Below are positions 8,696-17,748 of a stretch of 64,000 nucleotides of DNA, piece after piece. How positions within the stretch are numbered: position 1 is the stretch's first letter; every line of letters starts with the position of its first letter. A model generated the notes under the pieces. That model worked only from the letters and a program-made list of their open reading frames with translations, did no database searches and was not told the origin of the DNA. Origin of the DNA: an uncultured Lachnospiraceae bacterium (GTDB lineage Bacteria > Bacillota > Clostridia > Lachnospirales > Lachnospiraceae); NCBI GenBank assembly GCA_910580195.1, contig CAJTWA010000005.1, positions 1 to 64,000 on the forward strand, written 5' to 3'. The position numbers were made by a program, and so were the translations under genes.

Positions 8696-9370
8696 ATGAA
8701 AGAGCTGAGTGTATTTATTGATGAATCAGGAGATTTTGGGGAAATAAAAGAGCGGCCAGCATACTATTTGGTGACATTTGTTTTTCATAATCAGGATAAT
8801 GGCATAGAAGGACAGGTTTCAAAATTGGAAGAAAGTATTCGCGGTTCTGGGTTTGATGTGGAATATATACATACGGGCCCGGTAATTCGGCGGGAAGAGG
8901 TATTCGCAAGATATTCGATAGATGAGCGGAGAAAGTTACTGTATAAAATGCTTAACTTTGTGAATGGATGCCCGATTTCTTATCTGACAGTTATTGTGGA
9001 CAGAAGAGAGGCAGCAGATAAGGTTGCTTTGTCAGGTAAATTGGCAAAGGCAATTAATAGGGCAATGAGTGAACACATGGGATATTTTTCTGATTTTGAC
9101 AAGATTATTGTGTATTATGATAATGGACAGGTTGAACTTAGTACAATTTTAAATGCAGTATTTTCAATACAATTCTCAAATGTAGAATTTAGAAAAGCGC
9201 AGCCGCAGAAATATCGGCTATTGCAGGCAGCGGATTTTATTTGTTCTATGGAATTGTTGAGGATTAAGCGAAACGAAAAACGATTGAGTAAATCGGAAGA
9301 ACGTTTTTTCTATAAACCGCAAGAGTTAAAGAAAACTTTTTTGAAAAGTATTGAGAAAAAGCAGCTATAG
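8696..9370 (+). CDS. DUF3800 domain protein
   Basis: Protein of 224 residues with the family hallmark at its start (FIDESGDFG, residues 7-15), a central VYYDNGQ segment with a conserved Asp, and QAADFICSMELL near 175-186. These acidic positions fit the RNase H-like fold proposed for DUF3800, suggesting a metal-dependent nuclease, though no member-specific activity is known to me. The gene is AT-rich compared with hydA just upstream, and sits behind its own promoter and structured leader. A weak GGGAAATAGCA ribosome-binding site precedes the ATG. DUF3800 genes often lie in phage-defence or mobile regions, and a SIR2 effector follows 2 kb downstream. Confidence 0.85.
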   Translation: MKELSVFIDESGDFGEIKERPAYYLVTFVFHNQDNGIEGQVSKLEESIRGSGFDVEYIHTGPVIRREEVFARYSIDERRKLLYKMLNFVNGCPISYLTVIVDRREAADKVALSGKLAKAINRAMSEHMGYFSDFDKIIVYYDNGQVELSTILNAVFSIQFSNVEFRKAQPQKYRLLQAADFICSMELLRIKRNEKRLSKSEERFFYKPQELKKTFLKSIEKKQL

Positions 9371-9552
9371 GCAATCATAGTTGCATAAGTCCCAAAACGG
9401 GAAATAATTTGTAGGATATTTAGAATGATTATACAATATAAAGAGGAATAAAACAGATTAGACGCAAGATATAGCTTTCAAGGCCGAGTATGGATTACTC
9501 ATAGAACTTGGGAAAAGAAGGATCATGGATTTACACAAAGGAAGTGATAACA

Positions 9553-10413
9553 TTGAATGAGTACCAGCAAAAATATATTGATTTGAAAAAAGCCTATGAA
9601 CTGTCCGAAGGTTCTGCCAGCAGCGTGCAGGCCCTTTACGAGTACAAGGATTATTTGGAAGGGCAGGATAACAAAGACGCCAAATGGGTCCTTGTGGATG
9701 TATGCGAAACGCTGGAACTTTACAAGACAGCTTACGAAACACTGCGCCCGCTTTCAGCCCGCGGGGACAAAAAGACGCTGAAGCGGCTGGGCAGGCTTCA
9801 TGGCCTGCAGGGGCAGGGGGACCGTTATGCCCTGTACCGCCCAAAAGGCGGGAAGGAACAGGAACGGCAGGAAGAGCTGCTTGCAACGCTGCCCTTCTTC
9901 CGTTACCATCCCAACCCTTTGGCAACAGGGGCATTTTTGGAAACGGAAGAGCCTGTGGCGTGCAGTTGCTGCGGGGAACACACGAAAATTTATTACGGCG
10001 GCCCGTTCTATTCCGTGGAAGAGGTGGAACGGCTCTGCCCAGAATGTATTGCAAGCGGCAGGGCGGCCGAAGCGTTTGACGGGGAATTTCAGGACGAGGC
10101 CAGCCTAGACGAAGGAGTGGACGGCCCAGAAAAGCTAGACGAATTAATCCACCGTACTCCCGGCTACCAAGGCTGGCAGCAGGAGTATTGGCGGGCACAT
10201 TGCGGGGATTACTGCGCGTTTGTAGGGTACGTGCGCTGCCGGGACTTAAAGCAGATGGGGATTGTGGAGGAGGTTTTGGATGACGGCCTATGGGAAGAGT
10301 GGGGCGGCAATCCCGAAGAATTCTTGGAATCCTTGGATGGGGGCAGCGTCCAAGGCTATCTCTTCCAGTGCCTGCACTGTGGGAAACATCTGCTGTGGGC
10401 GGACTGTGACTAA
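9553..10413 (+). CDS. CbrC family (UPF0167) zinc-binding protein
   Basis: Protein of 286 residues. The N-terminal third is helical and resembles tetratricopeptide-like helices (residues about 1-95). From FRYHPNPLATGAF onward it matches the CbrC family (named after an E. coli colicin E2-tolerance protein), with cysteines at CSCCGEH and LCPEC and a C-terminal CLHCGKH that probably bind zinc. A longer frame begins at ATG 9508, but AAAGGAAGTGAT precedes a TTG at 9553, which I take as the start with moderate confidence. Function is not established. It is GC-richer than the flanking DUF3800 and SIR2 genes, so it probably belongs to the native chromosome. Confidence 0.8.
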   Translation: MNEYQQKYIDLKKAYELSEGSASSVQALYEYKDYLEGQDNKDAKWVLVDVCETLELYKTAYETLRPLSARGDKKTLKRLGRLHGLQGQGDRYALYRPKGGKEQERQEELLATLPFFRYHPNPLATGAFLETEEPVACSCCGEHTKIYYGGPFYSVEEVERLCPECIASGRAAEAFDGEFQDEASLDEGVDGPEKLDELIHRTPGYQGWQQEYWRAHCGDYCAFVGYVRCRDLKQMGIVEEVLDDGLWEEWGGNPEEFLESLDGGSVQGYLFQCLHCGKHLLWADCD

Positions 10414-10533
10414 AGGGCAAAAAGGCCGGTATCCGGAAATGGGTGGCGCGGCAGAAGGGCATCATCAGATGCGCCGACAATGGCATTTTCGGAATACTGA
10501 GAAAATGTTTGGGAAGAAAGTCCCTATGGCAGA

Positions 10534-10627
10534 ACATATATTATCCGGCGGTTAAATAGCAATGTATCTTGCGTGCCTAAAATTCCATCTGCTGAAAATT
10601 TATCCTGTCCTACATTGATATTTAAAC
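10534..10627. repeat. Hairpin repeat shared with the ahpC upstream region, copy 1
   Basis: Arms at 10551-10566 (GTTAAATAGCAATGTA) and 10611-10627 (TACATTGATATTTAAAC) are nearly complementary. The left half, with CGGCGGTTAAATA, TATCTTGC and CCATCTGC, reappears at 63064-63126 before the peroxiredoxin gene. No gene is visible in this gap. Confidence 0.5.
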
Positions 10628-10675
10628 GGCGGAGTAATAGTTACATTTACAAAGAGGAAGAAAGGAGAAATAATT

Positions 10676-11437
10676 ATGGTTACTATGGCAGAATTATACT
10701 ATTTCAGCCCCACAGGAGGCACGAAAAAGGCAGCAGAATTATTCTGCGCGGGGGTTGCAGAGCACACGGAACAGATAGATTTATGCAGCAGGGGGCAGGA
10801 ACCCAAGCAGCCAGAAAGCGGCCTTGTGGTGCTTGCCGCGCCTGTATACGGCGGCAGGATCCTAGCCATTGCGGCAGATAAAATAAAGAGGCTCAACGGG
10901 AAAGGGAAGAAAGTAGTCACCTTGGCCGTTTATGGGACGCGGGCTTATGAGGACGCCTTATTGGAACTGAACCGTACCGCAGAGGAAAGCGGGTTTGAAA
11001 TCCTTGCATCTGCAGCCTTAATAGCGCGCCATTCCATTGTGCCAGCCGTAGGGGAAGGCAGGCCGGACGAAGCGGACCAGGCAGAAATCCTTGCATTTGC
11101 TGGGAAGGTTTTAGAAAAGCTGGGGCAAGGGGAAAAGAATCCGGTAAAGGTTCCGGGAAATTATCCCTATAAGCCAGAAATGGCGGTAGCAGCAACGCCC
11201 ATTTCCCTGTCTTCCTGCACCCAGTGCCAGAAGTGCGTTTCTGCCTGCCCGTCAGGCGCAATACAGATGGGGCAGGGCACAACGGTAACCAGCTTAGAAG
11301 CATGTATCTTGTGCATGGCCTGCGTTTTTGCCTGCCCGGAACAGGCCAGGATCCTTCCGCCGCCTATGCAGGAGAAAATGGAAGAGAAGCTTGGGGTATT
11401 GAAAACGGTGCGCAGGGAGAATGAATTTTTTCTTTGA
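10676..11437 (+). CDS. EFR1-type flavodoxin/ferredoxin fusion protein
   Basis: Redox protein of 253 residues. Residues about 5-150 form a flavodoxin-like domain with the FMN-phosphate loop FSPTGGTKKA, and residues about 180-235 a two-[4Fe-4S] ferredoxin (CTQCQKCVSACPSGAI and CILCMACVFACPEQAR). Such EFR1 family proteins are common in anaerobic Firmicutes and probably pass low-potential electrons between partners that are not identified here. Start supported by AAAGGAG 8 bases upstream. It is preceded by the hairpin repeat at 10534-10627, the same type that precedes ahpC. It probably draws on the ferredoxin pool also used by HydABC, which is inference. Confidence 0.88.
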   Translation: MVTMAELYYFSPTGGTKKAAELFCAGVAEHTEQIDLCSRGQEPKQPESGLVVLAAPVYGGRILAIAADKIKRLNGKGKKVVTLAVYGTRAYEDALLELNRTAEESGFEILASAALIARHSIVPAVGEGRPDEADQAEILAFAGKVLEKLGQGEKNPVKVPGNYPYKPEMAVAATPISLSSCTQCQKCVSACPSGAIQMGQGTTVTSLEACILCMACVFACPEQARILPPPMQEKMEEKLGVLKTVRRENEFFL

Positions 11438-11492
11438 GCAGATAAGTATAGTATTACAGAATGTGGAAAAGCATTTGGTACAGGAAACTTAA

Positions 11493-14400
11493 ATGGGGAT
11501 AAGTATGGAAGAGAATTATATTAAGGAGATAGCAGAAGCGTTATCTGAGAACCATGCAGCTTTGATGGTAGGGGCTGGTTTTTCAAAAAATGCAGAGAAA
11601 ATTGCTGTTACAGAGAAAAAGTTTTTAAACTGGAACGAGCTTTCTGATATGTTTTATGAAACCGTTTATGGGCAGCATGGAGGGCCAGGAAAGGAGTATA
11701 ATAGTTCTTTAAGGCTTGCACAGGAAGTGGAAATAACAGTTGGGAGGCCAAAATTAGAAAAAATAATCAAAGAAGCAGTGCCAGATTCGGAATATGCGCC
11801 GTCTGAATTATATGTAAAATTAATGGAACTGCCATGGAAGGATGTATTTACTACAAATTACGATACTTTACTGGAACGTGCAGCAGATAGGGTCATCAAG
11901 CGCAGGTATGATGTTGTTGTATGCCAAGAGGATTTAGTGAATCGCAGTGATGCGCCTAGAATCTTAAAGCTACATGGTTCTTTTCCATCTTACCGCCCGT
12001 TTATTATTACAGAAGAGGACTACCGGACATATCCAATTAAATTTGCAGCAATGGTGAATACGGTACAGCAGGCATTATTGGAAAATGTATTTTGTATGAT
12101 AGGTTTCTCTTGTGAAGACCCTAATTTTATCAATTGGGTGGGATGGATCCATGATAATCTTGGCAAAAGCAGCTCACAAAAAATATATATGGTATCAGTT
12201 TCGCATATGGCAGAAGCAAAACGCAAATTACTTTTTGAGCGAAATATCATAGTGGTTGACCTGCAAGAGCTTTGGCCTGATAAAGATGTTGGTGAAAGAT
12301 TAGGCTCATTTTTAGAAATATTAAAAATAAAGGCAGAAGAAAAGCGGAAAAAGAATAATTGGTTTCGTACCAGCCAAATTCAGCTAAACAGGTACAATGC
12401 TACTTTTAAGAGGAAAACAAGAATACTGAAAGAATTAAATGAATCATATCCTGATTGGATTTTTTTACCATGGAAGTTGAAAAACAGAGTGGACTATGTG
12501 CTGCGCGAAGTGGAAAAAATGTATAAATTTGAAGAACTATCTTTTATGGAACAGGTAAATTTTATGTATGAATATGTGAAATTTATGGACATTTCGGGAA
12601 GGCCGATTTCTTCAACGGTTGCAGATTTATTTTGGGATACACTGGAGAAAAATGTATGGGATGAGCAAGGAAAAGAAGTAAGGGATGTTTTTTATTATAA
12701 AGTGCAAACAGTATATTTGCAACTTTTGCGGGCTTTCCGGGAATTAGCGGAATGGGAAAAGTATGATATGTGCCATGGAAAAATAAATAGGGCATATATG
12801 GATTATGACAGTAAGCAATTTTTATATGCCTGTGATTGGTGGAAAACCCTTTTCCAGTTTCAGCCAGAGAATTTAGCAGTGATGTTGGATAAGTGGGATA
12901 TAGCGAAAGGTGATGTGTATTGGCCCTTGGTGAAAGCGGGTATGTATGCCCTTGTAGGAGAAATTTCCAAAGCGGATACAATTCTCACAGAGGTTCTTGT
13001 TTTAGTGAGAAAGCAGTTAGTTAAGGATAGTGGAAGTGAATATTTAAATTCCATAGAAGAAAGTATAGTTTCATTGATAAATTTTGTTAGGCAAGGGAAT
13101 ATAGGAAGTGATTCAGAAGAATGTATACATAAAGGGGAAGTGTCTTGGTGGAATACAAATAGCTGGTATTGTTTAAATTTGAATACAGAGGAAAAAGATT
13201 TTAAGAATTTTGAAACAAAGTATGAGTTTGACTTGTCTGTTACCTATACAATGCATATGGGGAGAGATAATTCATCTGTTTTTTATGCAATGGAGTACTT
13301 GAGGTTTTTGGAACAGACGGGGCATCCGTTCCGTTTGCAGAATGTAGTAAACACAGAAGGGCTGCATGGCACAATTGTAAAGTTAGCGCCGTATTATCCC
13401 TATTGGTGCCTACTGCAAATATTATTTGCACAGGATAAAAAACATATAGATATTGCATATGGGCGGGTAGAACTATCTGCTTTTACACAAGAGGAAGCAG
13501 ATGCCATAGCAAGGGAATATCTACGGATTTTTCAGATTGTGATGGACCGTGTGAAACCGGAGAATTTCTTTTTTGCGAAATCTGTTTATGAACATTCGGC
13601 GGTAGTCCTTCCAGAGATCATTGCAAGGTTTTGTTATAAATGTTCGGACGGCGTATTAGATGAAATATTAGATACTATGCTGGCAATGTGTATGAGTAAT
13701 GTGAGGGCTAATTTTAAAGGGATCGGCAAAGTGCTGAAAGGGCTGTTACATGCATATGGTTTGCAAGGGCAAAAGGAGCGGATAGGGAAAATATTGGAAT
13801 TCCCAATAGAGAGGGATCGGTTCAGTGAGTATTATGATCCAGTCAACTATCTCTATATACCAAAAGAGAAATATATCCTTGATAGCCAGATATATCATAC
13901 AATGATGTTCCATATAAAGCAAGTAATAGAAACGGAAGCAGGTGACATAAGGGACAATGCAATTGATAGGTTGCGGGTTCTTGCGAGAGTTGTTGTTTTG
14001 GAAAAAGAAGATAAAGAATATTTATGTAATTTGATGAAAAGTGATGTATTAAAAGATAAGGCATTGCTGTATTTGGTAGATAGTGAAAAATATAAGAAAA
14101 ATGTGCAAGAAATTTTTGAAGATACGTTGGAAAAAATGAAAACAGACACAAATATGCAGATTTTTTCATCGGCTTTAAATAATTATGAATATTTAATTAA
14201 TGTTTTGGAAGATGTCGATATACGGGAAATCAATCTAATAGGAACATTCCAGATAATGGAGAATTTAGTGCAATCCCATATTTCGTGGATCCAAAGTGGC
14301 CAGCATGAAGCAGAGGAGAGAATCCGCCAGAGTTTTTTAATTGCAGTAGGGCTGTTGATATTACAGAATAGGGAGGGTATAAGTTTATCCAGACAGGAAG

Positions 14401-14981
14401 AAGAGCAAATCGGTTCCTATTTTGCAGTATTAAAAGAAATTGGTGGAAATATAGTTATATTGGACATGATAGAATCTTGCTTTCTAGGGGATGGTACTTT
14501 GTTGGAAGATTTCCGAAAGAATATCTGGCTCTGCGATAACCGTGGTTTAGAAATGCTGAAAGATTATTTTGATATGCTTTTTGCATACAGAGTTCCTTTA
14601 GAAGAAAATAAAAAAATTTCATCATATTCAGAAGTTGCCTTTCAGGTTTCTGTATATAAAATCGTAAGCAATGAAATATTACATTGCCTGCCAGCAGTTG
14701 AATTGTGTTATTCATTATTGTTAAATGGGGTCTTTCTGGAATTTGAATTGCAGTTATTAGTTGCAAGTTTACCAAAATTTGAAATGGAAACTACCATCAT
14801 TAGCGCAGACTCAGAACAGGAGGCTTTAGGTAAGTTGGCATGCAGAATAAGAATTTGCCAGATTGCGAAAGAACTTTATATGAGAGGGATTAAAGATGGA
14901 AATATAGAACAATGGAAAAAAATTAGTGAGAACAATGAAGAATTTATAGAAATAAGAAAAATTCATTTTGAGAATAATTAA
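11493..14981 (+). CDS. Large SIR2-domain protein, probable antiphage effector
   Basis: Protein of 1162 residues. The first ~280 form a SIR2-like NAD-binding domain with VGAGFS (26-31), TTNYDTLLE (Asn122) and KLHGSF (His161), the positions equivalent to the catalytic Asn and His of defence-associated sirtuins. The remaining ~880 residues are rich in leucine, lysine and glutamate, lack recognisable motifs and look like an all-helical sensor. Known relatives such as DSR1/DSR2 degrade NAD+ on sensing phage proteins; this role is inferred from architecture. The gene is AT-rich and stands alone, like single-gene defence systems. A second in-frame ATG at 11505 with GGGG 6 bases upstream is an equally good start. 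Confidence 0.85.
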   Translation: MGISMEENYIKEIAEALSENHAALMVGAGFSKNAEKIAVTEKKFLNWNELSDMFYETVYGQHGGPGKEYNSSLRLAQEVEITVGRPKLEKIIKEAVPDSEYAPSELYVKLMELPWKDVFTTNYDTLLERAADRVIKRRYDVVVCQEDLVNRSDAPRILKLHGSFPSYRPFIITEEDYRTYPIKFAAMVNTVQQALLENVFCMIGFSCEDPNFINWVGWIHDNLGKSSSQKIYMVSVSHMAEAKRKLLFERNIIVVDLQELWPDKDVGERLGSFLEILKIKAEEKRKKNNWFRTSQIQLNRYNATFKRKTRILKELNESYPDWIFLPWKLKNRVDYVLREVEKMYKFEELSFMEQVNFMYEYVKFMDISGRPISSTVADLFWDTLEKNVWDEQGKEVRDVFYYKVQTVYLQLLRAFRELAEWEKYDMCHGKINRAYMDYDSKQFLYACDWWKTLFQFQPENLAVMLDKWDIAKGDVYWPLVKAGMYALVGEISKADTILTEVLVLVRKQLVKDSGSEYLNSIEESIVSLINFVRQGNIGSDSEECIHKGEVSWWNTNSWYCLNLNTEEKDFKNFETKYEFDLSVTYTMHMGRDNSSVFYAMEYLRFLEQTGHPFRLQNVVNTEGLHGTIVKLAPYYPYWCLLQILFAQDKKHIDIAYGRVELSAFTQEEADAIAREYLRIFQIVMDRVKPENFFFAKSVYEHSAVVLPEIIARFCYKCSDGVLDEILDTMLAMCMSNVRANFKGIGKVLKGLLHAYGLQGQKERIGKILEFPIERDRFSEYYDPVNYLYIPKEKYILDSQIYHTMMFHIKQVIETEAGDIRDNAIDRLRVLARVVVLEKEDKEYLCNLMKSDVLKDKALLYLVDSEKYKKNVQEIFEDTLEKMKTDTNMQIFSSALNNYEYLINVLEDVDIREINLIGTFQIMENLVQSHISWIQSGQHEAEERIRQSFLIAVGLLILQNREGISLSRQEEEQIGSYFAVLKEIGGNIVILDMIESCFLGDGTLLEDFRKNIWLCDNRGLEMLKDYFDMLFAYRVPLEENKKISSYSEVAFQVSVYKIVSNEILHCLPAVELCYSLLLNGVFLEFELQLLVASLPKFEMETTIISADSEQEALGKLACRIRICQIAKELYMRGIKDGNIEQWKKISENNEEFIEIRKIHFENN

Positions 14982-14999
14982 GGAAACAAATCAGCTTAA

Positions 15000-15033
15000 A
15001 CAGATACACTGGTAATGGCATCAGTGTATCTGT
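15000..15033. terminator. Hairpin between the convergent SIR2 and MATE genes
   Basis: ACAGATACACTG and CAGTGTATCTGT form a perfect 12-bp stem around a 10-base loop, 20 bases after the SIR2 stop and just past the MATE stop. The U-tract is poor on both strands. Confidence 0.5.
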
Positions 15034-15045
15034 TCTGCAAAATAT

Positions 15046-16428
15046 TTAAGGAAGTGGCTGTCCAGCAGCCTCTTTCTCCAATCTCCCCATATCCAAAAAT
15101 TCCTTCCGCACCACAGCAATGCTAACCACAAATGCCAGCGCGTCCGCCACCGGCGCAGAATACAGAATCCCGTCCAGCCCAAAGAACACAGGCAGCACCA
15201 GAATCAGCGGGATTAGCAGCAGCACCTGCCGGGAGAGGGAGAGCAGTATGCCCTTCATAGGTTTCCCAATCGCCGAAAAGAAGCTGGCAGAAAGCATCTG
15301 CACATTGTTGATAATCACCATCATCAGGAAAATCCGCATAAAGCGCACCGTAAATTCCATGTACAGCCCATCCCCAGAGCCGAACAGGGAAATGATTTGC
15401 TCCGGGAAGAGCTGGAAGGCCAAAAACGAAAGCACGGACATCACGAAGGAGCACTGGATTTCCAGCTTGTACAAGGCTTTTACCCTGCCATACTGCTTTG
15501 CGCCGTAATTAAACCCGAGGATTGGCTGGGAGCCTTGGGCAAACCCCACAAGCACGCCGATGACAATGGAATTTACCTTCATGACAATGCCGGAGCCGGA
15601 AAGGGGGATTTCTGGGCCGTAAATGGACAGGCTGCCGTAATGGGTCAGGGAATTGTTCAGCACAATCTGCAGCAAAGTGATTGCAAGCTGGTTTAAGCTG
15701 TTGCTAATGCCAAGGGAGGCAATCTCTGCGCATTTTACCGGGGAAAGGCTGAAAAAGTCCCTGCCCAGCTTCACAGTCTTGAAACGGAACAGGTACATCA
15801 GGGCAGCCGCGAAGGATAGGGCTTGGGAAATCGTAGTGGCCCAAGCTGCCCCGGCCACGCCCATGCCGAACCCAAAGATAAAAATGGGGTCTAAGACGGT
15901 GTTCACCACAGCCCCGATCACCATGCAGGCCATGGAATATTTTGGGCTGCCGTCCGCCCGGATAATGTTGCTTAAGACGTTTGTGAGGAGCAAAAACGGG
16001 ATGCCGATGCCGGTAATCCGCACATAGCTGTGGGCATAAGGCAGGATGGTATCCGTTGCGCCAAAGGCGTACAGCAGGGGGTCTAAGAAAAGCTCTGCAA
16101 CTAGGCAGATGATAAGCCCAAACCCAGCCGCCATCCAGAACATGTTCCCGACGCACTGCCGGGCTTCTTTTACATTCCCAGCCCCAAGCTCTAGGGAAAA
16201 TTTCGCCGCTCCGCCGACACCCACCAAAAGGGCTGCGGCAAGGCAGATGGTGGTAATCGGGAACGCCACATTGGTGGCCGCATTCCCAAGGTATCCCACC
16301 CCCTGCCCAATGAAAATCTGGTCCACGATGTTATACAGGGAGCTTACCACCATGGCAATGATGGAAGGGATGGCAAACTGCCGCAACAGGACGGGTATTT
16401 TTTCGTATCCAAGTGGGTTTTTGTTCAT
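15046..16428 (-). CDS. MATE family efflux transporter
   Basis: Twelve-helix exporter of the multidrug and toxin extrusion family, about 460 residues. It begins with the cytoplasmic segment NPLGYEKIPVLLRQFAIPSI, keeps the family's YNIVDQIFIGQGVG motif in the first helix pair, and repeats the pattern in the second half (ILGFNYGAKQYGRVK). MATE proteins export cationic compounds driven by Na+ or H+; the substrate is unknown. An in-frame ATG at 16437 lies only 2 bases from AAGG, so the ATG at 16428 is preferred. It is apparently monocistronic and convergent with the SIR2 gene. Confidence 0.92.
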   Translation of the reverse strand: MNKNPLGYEKIPVLLRQFAIPSIIAMVVSSLYNIVDQIFIGQGVGYLGNAATNVAFPITTICLAAALLVGVGGAAKFSLELGAGNVKEARQCVGNMFWMAAGFGLIICLVAELFLDPLLYAFGATDTILPYAHSYVRITGIGIPFLLLTNVLSNIIRADGSPKYSMACMVIGAVVNTVLDPIFIFGFGMGVAGAAWATTISQALSFAAALMYLFRFKTVKLGRDFFSLSPVKCAEIASLGISNSLNQLAITLLQIVLNNSLTHYGSLSIYGPEIPLSGSGIVMKVNSIVIGVLVGFAQGSQPILGFNYGAKQYGRVKALYKLEIQCSFVMSVLSFLAFQLFPEQIISLFGSGDGLYMEFTVRFMRIFLMMVIINNVQMLSASFFSAIGKPMKGILLSLSRQVLLLIPLILVLPVFFGLDGILYSAPVADALAFVVSIAVVRKEFLDMGRLEKEAAGQPLP

Positions 16429-16620
16429 TTGTACCATTACCTTCTTTCTGTTTTCTATACTGTAAGTTTGTGCCTAAGGGCCAATCAGGCCTTTTGCCGC
16501 CTTATATTCCAGTATTTGGGCGGAAATCCGGCCATTTGTTGATTTTAGTTCAAAAACGGGATTTTGTCAATTGATTGCGGTATTTTTTCAAAATCCGAAG
16601 GCATCCTATCTGCCTGTTTT

Positions 16621-16734
16621 GGCAGAAGATGCAGTTGCGGGATGTATCCTTATATGGCTGTTTCAGAAAAAAATGCAGAAGCGGGATGCATCCTTATTTG
16701 CATGTTTCAGCAGAAGATGCAGCTGCGGGATACA
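16621..16734. repeat. 44-bp tandem repeat, about 2.5 copies
   Basis: ATGCAG(T/A/C)(T/A)GCGGGATGYATCC-type units start at 16629, 16673 and 16717, exactly 44 bases apart. The repeat keeps all three forward frames open, giving false reading frames. There is no real gene between the MATE gene and 16866. Confidence 0.75.
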
Positions 16735-16794
16735 GCCATGGGTTTTGCCGCCTTTTCCGGCTGCCGCCAAAGGGGAAGGGTGTAAGATTTCACA

Positions 16795-16823
16795 TTGCGA
16801 AAAGCAGATAGAACCGTTATAAT
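16795..16823 (+). promoter_or_regulatory. Predicted promoter before the truncated AAA-like gene
   Basis: TTGCGA and TATAAT with a 17-base spacer, about 45 bases upstream of the first ATG of the truncated gene. Confidence 0.55.
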
Positions 16824-16865
16824 ATTTATATTGGCCCGAAGGGAGGGGCAAGGGGGCGTAAGGAC

Positions 16866-17711
16866 ATGGAAGCCTTCTGCAAACAGGATGGTTTGTCCGG
16901 AAGGCAGGGAAAAAGAGTTTATTGCCACAGGGCTATGCATCCCAAGCCTCATTGGACGCCCCAAGGGCTGCGTGCTGCGGTGAAAGGCTTGCTGCGTGGG
17001 ACGAATCCTTTATTTGGCGATATGATTAAAAATTTGGAGAACCACCCAAATTTCAGGAAACTGGTGGAGGCTGTGCTGGTACAGGGGGAAGAAATTCCAT
17101 TTGTCTTATCAAACCCTGAGATTGCCCGGGGCGTGATGTATGGCATTTTTCCGAAAAATGAGCCAAAGGTCTGTATTTCCAACCAGATTTTTGAAACATA
17201 TATTTATGAATACCTGATATCGGTAAATAGGACTCGGGAACTGCTGTTCCCGAAATATTCAGATAAATCACAGTATATCACGGATGGAAGGCTGGATATG
17301 GAACGGGTGTTGGAACAGTTTTCAGCATTTTTGAAATCCGAGTACCGGAAAGAAGATGGACGTTTCTTGGAACGGCAAGGCAGGCTGTTGTTCCTCTGTT
17401 TTTTGCGGCCAATTATTAATGGGACGGGCCATTATGCGGTGGAATCACAGACAAGGCAGAACACTAGGATGGATATTCAGGTATTTTATGGTGCAGAGGA
17501 ATTTGTGGTGGAACTGAAGCTGTGGCATGGCAGGAAGAAGCAGCAGGAGGGGTATCATCAGTTGGCTGGCTATCTAGATGCAAGGGGATTGGAACGGGGG
17601 TATCTGGTAAGCTTCTGCGAAAACCTGAAGGCGCCAAAGGGATGCCAGGAAATCGCGTATGGCGGCCATAAAATCTATGAGGTAATTATCCCATATCAGG
17701 CCAAAGAGTGA
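16866..17711 (+). pseudogene. C-terminal fragment of an AAA-like ATPase with PD-(D/E)XK tail
   Basis: The 281-residue frame matches, from about residue 30, the C-terminal half of clostridial AAA-like domain proteins: the helical region (NPLFGDMIKNLENHPNF, IFETYIYEYLIS) and the nuclease-like tail (FLRPIINGTGHYAVE, MDIQVFYGAEEFVVELKLWHG, GYHQLAGYLD) with D, E-x-K and Q residues of a PD-(D/E)XK fold. The N-terminal ATPase with Walker motifs is absent, and the first ~30 residues look like unrelated sequence. A good promoter lies immediately upstream, so the fragment may still be expressed. I call it a 5'-truncated remnant; a stand-alone nuclease domain is the alternative. Confidence 0.65.
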
Positions 17712-17748
17712 AAATCCAGAAAGTAAGTTTCAGAAGGGAGGCGGGCTT

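Noticed and set aside
9458..10537. Minus-strand frame (359 codons) opposite the CbrC-family gene
   Set aside because: Pro/Arg/Ser-rich composition typical of antisense reading; the forward frame has the conserved Cys motifs.
16564..16822. Three overlapping forward frames of 73-83 codons
   Set aside because: They are created by the 44-bp tandem repeat, whose length is not a multiple of three, so all frames stay open without coding.
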